Positions 31,301 to 35,344 of a stretch of DNA of 35,344 bases are shown here, one piece after another. The DNA is from Chloroflexota bacterium (GTDB taxonomy: Bacteria > Chloroflexota > Anaerolineae > Aggregatilineales > Phototrophicaceae): the NCBI GenBank assembly GCA_026706395.1, contig JAPOYU010000124.1, positions 1 through 35,344 of the forward strand. The letters are read 5' to 3'. The notes under the pieces are model-generated. The model was given only the letters and a program-made list of their open reading frames with translations. It did no database searches and was not told where the DNA came from. Each line of letters begins with the position of its first letter. The stretch's first letter is position 1. Made by a program: the position numbers and the translations under genes.

Positions 31301-31999
31301 ATGCCCCCGCCCCCCGGCCCCTTCCCGCCATCTCTATGGCGGGCATCCCAAAATGAGGGAGGGGGAGCGAAAGATAATGGACATACGAAGTATGGCGTGA
31401 TTATCCTGGCGGCGGGAATGTCGTCACGAATGGTCGAGAACAAAGTCCTGCTGCCCTGGCGTGACGGTCAGCCGCTGGTGGCGTATGTGGCGGCGAAGTT
31501 CCTGAACGCAGGCCTCGGTGATGTCCTGGTTGTGACGGGCCGCGATGCAGCGCAGGTCACAGAGGCGGTCGCCCCGCTGGATGCGCGCGCTGTGCATAAT
31601 CCCGACTATGCGACCGGCGAGATGCTCTCGTCAGTGAAAGTCGGTTTGAGCGCGCTGTCGGATAATCTGGCGGCGGCCTTCATTCAGCCGGCCGATATGC
31701 CCTGCGTGCCCGCCGAAGTGATAAGGCAACTGGCGACGGAGCATGAGGCGGGCTGGAACCTGGCGCCGCGATTTGAGGGTCAGCGCGGGCACCCGGTTCT
31801 GCTGGATCGGGCTTATTGGCGGGCGATGCTGGAATTGCCGGCCGGGTCGATACCGCGGGATGCGCTGCGGGGGACGCGCTTGCGTTTGGTGGATGTGGCG
31901 GACGCGGGCGTGCTGCTGGATGTGGATACGCGGGAGGGGTATGAGCGTGCCCTTCAAGTCGAGAGCCAGCGATGCGACAATCGCAACGATGTCGATTGA
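31301..31999 (+). CDS. mocA: MocA-like molybdenum cofactor nucleotidyltransferase
   Basis: MocA transfers CMP to molybdopterin to make the cytosine dinucleotide form used by many hydroxylases. The core is complete: VIILAAGMSSRMVENKVLLP (the LAAGxSxRM nucleotide site with its Lys), VVTGRDAAQVTEAVAPLDAR, NPDYATGEMLSSVKVGLSAL, FIQPADMPCVPAEVIRQLAT and GQRGHPVLLDRAYWRAMLEL. The start is uncertain. ATG 31301 lies in the hairpin repeat at 31304-31368 and gives a Pro-rich leader (MPPPPGPFPPSLW) foreign to the family. GTG 31397 would start right at VIILAAG. A strong GGGAGGGGGAG at 31356-31366 points to ATG 31377, which is out of frame. Confidence 0.85.
   Translation: MPPPPGPFPPSLWRASQNEGGGAKDNGHTKYGVIILAAGMSSRMVENKVLLPWRDGQPLVAYVAAKFLNAGLGDVLVVTGRDAAQVTEAVAPLDARAVHNPDYATGEMLSSVKVGLSALSDNLAAAFIQPADMPCVPAEVIRQLATEHEAGWNLAPRFEGQRGHPVLLDRAYWRAMLELPAGSIPRDALRGTRLRLVDVADAGVLLDVDTREGYERALQVESQRCDNRNDVD
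31304..31368 (+). repeat. GC-rich hairpin repeat, unit A (copy 3)
   Basis: CCCCCGGCCCCTTCCCGCC through GAGGGAGGGGGAG has the same plan as 7409-7497 on the other strand. The inner hairpin CCCGCC/GGCGGG (31324-31343) has loop ATCTCTAT, the complement of ATAGAGAT seen at 27948-27955. It covers the boundary between the molybdopterin-binding gene and mocA. Confidence 0.65.
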
Positions 32000-32020
32000 T
32001 CGGCAGCGCCAAGTCGGATC

Positions 32021-32959
32021 TCAAGCCGCAGCGCTAAACGATACATCCCTACCAGTAAACTGACGCTGATGGCTGCGATCACTACCCCACTCCAGCCGCC
32101 GGCGCAAGACGGACCACAGCAGCACAATCGCCGCCTCGCGCAGAGCGACAACCAGCAGCAGCGCTCCGGCTTCCGCCAGCATCCGCGCGGCCGGGTGCGG
32201 CTCCAGCGCCAGCCGCCCGAAAACCGCCAAGACCAGGCCCCCCGCCAGTATCGGCAACAATGACAGCGTCAGATAGGCGAAGAGGCCGACTAGCGTGGCG
32301 TCATAACGGGACAGATCGAAGCTGCTGGCCAGCAGTCCGCTGACCAGGCTCAGCACCAGGGTCTGGGTCATGTTGCTGTAGTAGAGCATCAGGAGAAGCG
32401 TCAGCAGCAGGAAGAGCCGTACTTGCTCGAAGCCGAAAGCCCCCCGGCTCGATATCGCCGCGAGGAGCGCGAATACAGCGAGGCCGCCCAGCAGCGCCAG
32501 GCCAGCGCGAAAGGTCAGACGCGTCCCCCAGCGCAATGGCGCGAACCAATCGCGGCGATACAAGATGCCGGTGGCGAAGGCCCAGCTCGCGTCCAGCGTA
32601 CCGCGCGTCGAGGCGCAGATGAGATCGTAGGTGTATTGGTGCTTCTCGCGGAAGATGCCGCTGATGACTTCGGCGGTCAGCTGTATGCCGGCCAGCCATA
32701 GGTATAGCGGGAGCAAAATCGGCGAGGCGACCATCAGCGTAATCATGAGTATGGGCAGGATGAAAACCAGGATCAGCAGAGCGGGCGAATGAAGGACGGC
32801 GGCGACAAGCGCCAGCCCGGCCAGCACTATCAGGGGGCGCGGCGCCCCCAGCCGGGGTTTCGGGGTCTGTGCGGGGCGGTCAATCTGGCTGATCCGGCGA
32901 AAAATTGGATCCGCAATGGCGGCGTCAGCGATGCTTCGCCAAAGGCGAAAGGAATACAT
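32021..32959 (-). CDS. multi-pass membrane protein
   Basis: The 312-residue protein has no recognised family. It starts MYSFRLWRSIADAAIADPIF. Hydrophobic segments occur near residues 44-95 (two helices, LIVLAGLALVAAVLHSPALL and ILPILMITLMVASPILLPLY), 170-190 (FRAGLALLGGLAVFALLAAI), 202-235, 245-275 and 280-300, making about six helices. The loop after the second pair holds FREKHQYTYDLICASTRGTL. ATG 32959 is chosen because codons further upstream in this frame are antisense to the chaperonin gene. It begins 71 bases after the chaperonin stop on the same strand, so the two are probably co-transcribed. Confidence 0.65.
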   Translation of the reverse strand: MYSFRLWRSIADAAIADPIFRRISQIDRPAQTPKPRLGAPRPLIVLAGLALVAAVLHSPALLILVFILPILMITLMVASPILLPLYLWLAGIQLTAEVISGIFREKHQYTYDLICASTRGTLDASWAFATGILYRRDWFAPLRWGTRLTFRAGLALLGGLAVFALLAAISSRGAFGFEQVRLFLLLTLLLMLYYSNMTQTLVLSLVSGLLASSFDLSRYDATLVGLFAYLTLSLLPILAGGLVLAVFGRLALEPHPAARMLAEAGALLLVVALREAAIVLLWSVLRRRLEWGSDRSHQRQFTGRDVSFSAAA

Positions 32960-33030
32960 GTTTGAGTTCCGCGGCGACTTGACTGATGCGCCAATGGTAA
33001 CGGATGATGGCGGGTTGTCCAAGCGGCGGC

Positions 33031-34788
33031 TCAGGGTGTGTAGGTGGCCTGCGGGTTTTCGTGGTGGAGCAGCACATCGATCGTCAGCGCCATGGCGGCA
33101 GCGCTCACCGCGCCGCGCACCGCCGCTTTCAATACCGATGCCACGTCGATAATGCCGGCTTCGAGCATGTCCGTCACTTCGCCGCTGCGGATGTCGATGC
33201 CGATTCCATCTGGGGCGCCGTCCAACTCGGCCACTTTGGCGCCGTCGAAACCGGCGTTGTGGCAGATGGTTCGGAGCGGTTCTTCCAGCGCGCGGCGAAG
33301 AATGCGGTTGGCGGCAACCGCCTCGATATCGCCGGATCCCGCGAGCGCGGAACGGCAGGCGAGCAAAGCAATGCCTCCACCCGACAGGATGCCGTCGCCC
33401 AGCGCGCGGCGCAGCGACTTGGCGGTCTCCTTGGCGATGGCGATGCGGCTGTCCATGCGCGCGGGCAGGGCATCGCCGATGCGCAGAACGGCGACGCCGC
33501 CCAGGATCTTGCCGATGCGTTCGCGCAGAAAGTCCTCCGCCTCTTTGTCGGTGGCGCACTCGACCAACTCGAGCAGATCGGCCAGATGCTCAGTCAGCTC
33601 ATCCTGATCCTCGCGGTCGGAGACCAGACCGAACATCGTCCGCTCGACCCAGACTTGCTTCGCTTGACCGAAGTGACTCCGCCGCGGGAGATTCCCCCAT
33701 CCCCTGACCCCTTCCCCCAAAATGAGGGAAGGGGAATTTAGTGATGTTGTATGAAGCGTGGAAGTCCCTCCCTCTTGATGGGGTCGCGTAGACACAGACC
33801 CTTCGGGGAGGGATTCAGGGTGGAGGCGTGGACGGGCGACGGCGGTCGCCAGTGTATCGCCGGCCGCTTTGAAGAGGGGAATCGCGCCGGTGATGACCGC
33901 CATGTCGCTCAAGTGAGCGCGCCGCTGGTCATCGGTGCCGCCGGGCGTCTTGACGGCGACGATGCGAAACTTGTCCGGCTGCTTGTTGTTGAGGATGAAA
34001 TTGATGACCGTCTCGGAAAATTTGTCGCCCACCAGCAGGAGCGCCTTCGCGCCGGCGCGCATGAGCGTATTGATGACGGGCAGCAGGTCTTGGGGATCTT
34101 CGATGTCCAGATCACTGAGCAGGATGGCGCAGTCGTTCATGACGATGCGGTCGGGCTCTTTGCCGCCTTTCAACATCGCCCGCGAGACGGCGCCGCGCTT
34201 CCAATACATGCCCTTCATGTAATCGTGCTCGATCATGCGCGTGTGTCCGCGCCGGACGTCAAGCTGGCCATGTTCGCCGATGAAGTCGAATATCTCGCCC
34301 AGCTTCTCCGCCAGTTCGCGGTCGTGGCAGATGCACTCGGCGAGCTGCGCCAGTTGCGCTTTGCCCGAGATCGGCTGCGTCATGTCGTCCAAGTGCTGAA
34401 TGACCAGATCAGCCCCCGCTTGCAAATGGTGACGCAGGCGCATGGCGTCTCCGCCGGCGGCGATAACCTTCAGGCCTTCGTTGTAAATCGACTGGAAGAT
34501 GACGGCGGCGGTCGCTGTGCCATCGCCGCAGTCTTCGTAGAGTCCCCAGAGCATTTGCCGCAGCAGCATGGCGCCCATATCGGCATCGCGATCGGGCAGG
34601 TCGCTGATGCGCCGGGCGATGAGACCGCCTTTGTCGAGCAGGTCGGGCGGCTTATTGTCGAGCGCTTGACTGACAGCGACCGTGCGCGTGACCGGACCGA
34701 GCGTCGGACGCACCGCGTCGGCGATCAGATTGATGCCGCGCTGCAGGCTGAGAGAAGCATCCGGCTGGAAGACCAGGCGTTCAGTCAT
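33031..34788 (-). CDS. divergent GroEL/HSP60-like chaperonin with in-frame repeat insertion
   Basis: The 585-residue protein is a distant Cpn60 homologue. Equatorial motifs are INLIADAVRPTLGPVTRTVA, the nucleotide-loop CGDGTATAAVIFQ, and in the second half KILGGVAVLRIG and GDGILSGGGIALL. The residue aligned with catalytic Asp398 of E. coli GroEL is Glu454. The apical part has RIVAVKTPGGTDDQRRAHLS then DMAVITGAIPL. About residues 320-366 are encoded by a hairpin repeat inserted just before HFGQAKQVWV, which aligns with DLGQAKRVVI of GroEL. No GGM tail, no groES gene and no CIRCE element are present, so it is likely an accessory paralogue. ATG 34788 is preferred to GTG 34791. Confidence 0.85.
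   Translation of the reverse strand: MTERLVFQPDASLSLQRGINLIADAVRPTLGPVTRTVAVSQALDNKPPDLLDKGGLIARRISDLPDRDADMGAMLLRQMLWGLYEDCGDGTATAAVIFQSIYNEGLKVIAAGGDAMRLRHHLQAGADLVIQHLDDMTQPISGKAQLAQLAECICHDRELAEKLGEIFDFIGEHGQLDVRRGHTRMIEHDYMKGMYWKRGAVSRAMLKGGKEPDRIVMNDCAILLSDLDIEDPQDLLPVINTLMRAGAKALLLVGDKFSETVINFILNNKQPDKFRIVAVKTPGGTDDQRRAHLSDMAVITGAIPLFKAAGDTLATAVARPRLHPESLPEGSVSTRPHQEGGTSTLHTTSLNSPSLILGEGVRGWGNLPRRSHFGQAKQVWVERTMFGLVSDREDQDELTEHLADLLELVECATDKEAEDFLRERIGKILGGVAVLRIGDALPARMDSRIAIAKETAKSLRRALGDGILSGGGIALLACRSALAGSGDIEAVAANRILRRALEEPLRTICHNAGFDGAKVAELDGAPDGIGIDIRSGEVTDMLEAGIIDVASVLKAAVRGAVSAAAMALTIDVLLHHENPQATYTP
33691..33826 (+). repeat. bipartite GC-rich hairpin repeat inside the groEL-like gene (copy 4)
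   Basis: Unit A (CCCCATCCCCTGACCCCTTC ... GAGGGAAGGGGAATTTAGT) and unit B (AAGTCCCTCCCTCTTGATGG ... GGGGAGGGATTCAGGGTGGA) follow the same order as 27790-27980. It is read in frame, on the minus strand, as about 46 codons of the chaperonin. A hairpin with the GCGTAGACACA loop (33781-33801) lies inside unit B. Confidence 0.7.
33781..33801 (+). repeat. hairpin with conserved loop GCGTAGACACA (copy 2)
   Basis: The stem GGGTC (33781-33785) / GACCC (33797-33801) encloses the loop GCGTAGACACA (33786-33796). The loop is identical to that of the minus-strand hairpin at 7444-7464; the stem differs at two base pairs but still pairs fully. Confidence 0.65.
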
Positions 34789-34943
34789 CACAGCAAGCCC
34801 TCGCCGACGCAGCCTGGGGAACTGACAGTTTTCGCCAGGTCTTTGAACGCGAACCGAAAGTCCCTAAAGTCCCGCAATTCACCCTAAAACAGCCCTTAAA
34901 TCGCAGAAAGATATAAATACAGTATAGATATAGTAGGGTTTTC

Positions 34944-34959
34944 GAGGGGGTACCCCCTC
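34944..34959. promoter_or_regulatory. 16-base perfect palindrome upstream of the chaperonin gene
   Basis: GAGGGGGTACCCCCTC is fully self-complementary and lies beside an AT-rich stretch with several TATA-like hexamers on the minus strand. It could be an operator for the chaperonin promoter. The regulator is unknown. Confidence 0.3.
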
Positions 34960-35083
34960 CCTGTAGCGAGCGGCGAAATCGGACAAAAGGAAGCGCGCCG
35001 AAGTTTCGAAATGCGAGAAGAATAATATGCTGTGCCCATAATGCCGAGCGTACCACAGTTTTGAGCGGAAATGAAGAACAAAT

Positions 35084-35102
35084 GGTCGCGTAGATACTGA
35101 CC
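35084..35102 (+). repeat. degenerate hairpin of the GCGTAGACACA family (copy 3)
   Basis: GGTC (35084-35087) pairs with GACC (35099-35102) around GCGTAGATACT, which matches 9 of 11 bases of the loop in the other copies. The stem can extend with an A-T and a T-G pair. Confidence 0.45.
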
Positions 35103-35208
35103 GTCGTTCGCGCATTCGGCAAACAGTTTCGCGCAAGAGGGCGGGGAAGCGCGTCAAGGGCATCGACCGTCCACTGCTCGGCCGAGGCATCAGGGATCGA
35201 TAGCGCCG

Positions 35209-35344
35209 TCAACCGCGGATTGCCCCTTGCGTGAGGCCGGCGATGATCTGTCGCTGCATCAAGAGGAAGATGATGATGATGGGCAAGGTAGCCAGGAAGG
35301 AGCCGGCCATGATCGCGCCGGTCTCGACTTCGTAGGGACCGTCC
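35209..35344 (-). CDS. carbohydrate ABC transporter permease (MalG-type), C-terminal end only
   Basis: Only the last 44 codons are inside the window; the start lies beyond the right edge. The visible part reads VETGAIMAGSFLATLPIIII followed by FLLMQRQIIAGLTQGAIRG and a TGA stop at 35209-35211. This is the typical end of MalG-like permeases of sugar importers: the AGSFLATLP segment, a last membrane helix, and the QRxxxxGLTxGAxxG tail. Partner genes for the substrate-binding protein and the first permease would be expected outside the window, upstream on the minus strand. Confidence 0.85.
   Translation of the reverse strand, partial: DGPYEVETGAIMAGSFLATLPIIIIFLLMQRQIIAGLTQGAIRG

Larger units (their letters stand above)
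34789..35208. other. 420-base intergenic region upstream of the chaperonin gene
   Basis: No convincing gene is present; the 143-codon minus-strand frame that spans it has no family features. The region holds phased motifs CCCTAAA (34862-34868), CCCTAAA (34883-34889) and CCCTTAAA (34893-34900), an AT-rich stretch (34909-34935), a perfect 16-base palindrome GAGGGGGTACCCCCTC (34944-34959) and a degenerate hairpin repeat (35084-35102). No CIRCE heat-shock element was found. Confidence 0.45.

Noticed and set aside
32960..33559. N-terminal extension of the membrane protein frame up to 33559
   Set aside because: The extra 200 residues are Arg-rich and lie antisense-frame to the chaperonin C-terminal half on the same strand; ATG 32959 is a natural start.
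33751..34887. 378-codon plus-strand frame opposite the chaperonin gene
   Set aside because: It is an antisense shadow; the minus strand carries conserved chaperonin motifs.
34781..35212. 143-codon minus-strand frame between the permease and chaperonin genes
   Set aside because: It begins at a TTG overlapping the permease stop, crosses an AT-rich regulatory-looking region and a hairpin repeat, and has no recognisable motif.

Overview
The window is a piece of a GC-rich bacterial chromosome of about 35 kb. The gene mix suggests a member of the Chloroflexota, probably Anaerolineae-like: a MoxR/VWA/XdhC/molybdopterin-binding/MocA accessory cluster, a G5-3D cell-wall protein, a PBP2a-like lipoprotein transpeptidase, many family-4 glycosyltransferases, TAGAAT/TACACT -10 boxes and GC-rich hairpin repeats between genes. 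This taxonomic call is inference; no rRNA or tRNA gene was seen. Most of the window is ordinary, densely packed chromosome with no insertion sequence, prophage or CRISPR array.

Layout. 1-0.8 kb: recO lacking its first codons. 0.8-4.3 kb (minus): coiled-coil protein, glycosyltransferase, YfcE-like phosphoesterase, then tRNA hydroxylase TrhO, with a 620-base gap holding a nested inverted-repeat element and a possible 29-residue membrane peptide. 4.5-7.2 kb (plus): glycosyltransferase and polyprenyl-phosphate sugar transferase for surface polysaccharide. 7.2-8.1 kb: a gap rich in repeats, with a LexA-box-like palindrome and a structured leader. 8.1-11.9 kb: penicillin-binding lipoprotein and, convergent with it, a G5/3D cell-wall protein. 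12.0-15.2 kb: a zinc-uptake operon znuA-znuC-znuB with a Fur/Zur-type operator on its promoter and a very long His/Asp tandem repeat in ZnuA. 15.2-20.4 kb: PhyH dioxygenase, SRPBCC protein, DinB protein, RsfS, ANT(6)-like nucleotidyltransferase, UPF0173 hydrolase and a YceI-like protein. 20.6-22.8 kb: an ITPase (HAM1) fused to an IMP dehydrogenase-like barrel. 23-26 kb: a secreted two-module protein and two tandem zinc alcohol dehydrogenases. 26.3-32.0 kb: a DinB-like protein, then moxR, coxE, xdhC, a molybdopterin-binding protein and mocA. 32.0-34.8 kb (minus): a divergent GroEL-like chaperonin and a membrane protein. The right edge cuts a sugar ABC permease.

How genes may work together. The moxR-to-mocA block looks like a maturation cassette for a molybdenum hydroxylase, but no hydroxylase subunit lies in the window. 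The glycosyltransferases with the sugar transferase form a surface glycan module. The PBP and the 3D protein both act on the wall.

The most unusual signals are these. (1) The ITPase-IMPDH-like fusion retains motifs of both enzymes. (2) A family of modular hairpin repeats keeps its loop sequences (GCGTAGACACA, ATAGAGAT) while the stems change in a compensating way; one copy is nested in another, one lies in frame inside the groEL-like gene, and one sits on the 5' end of mocA. (3) A nested inverted-repeat element lies at about 3.12-3.27 kb.
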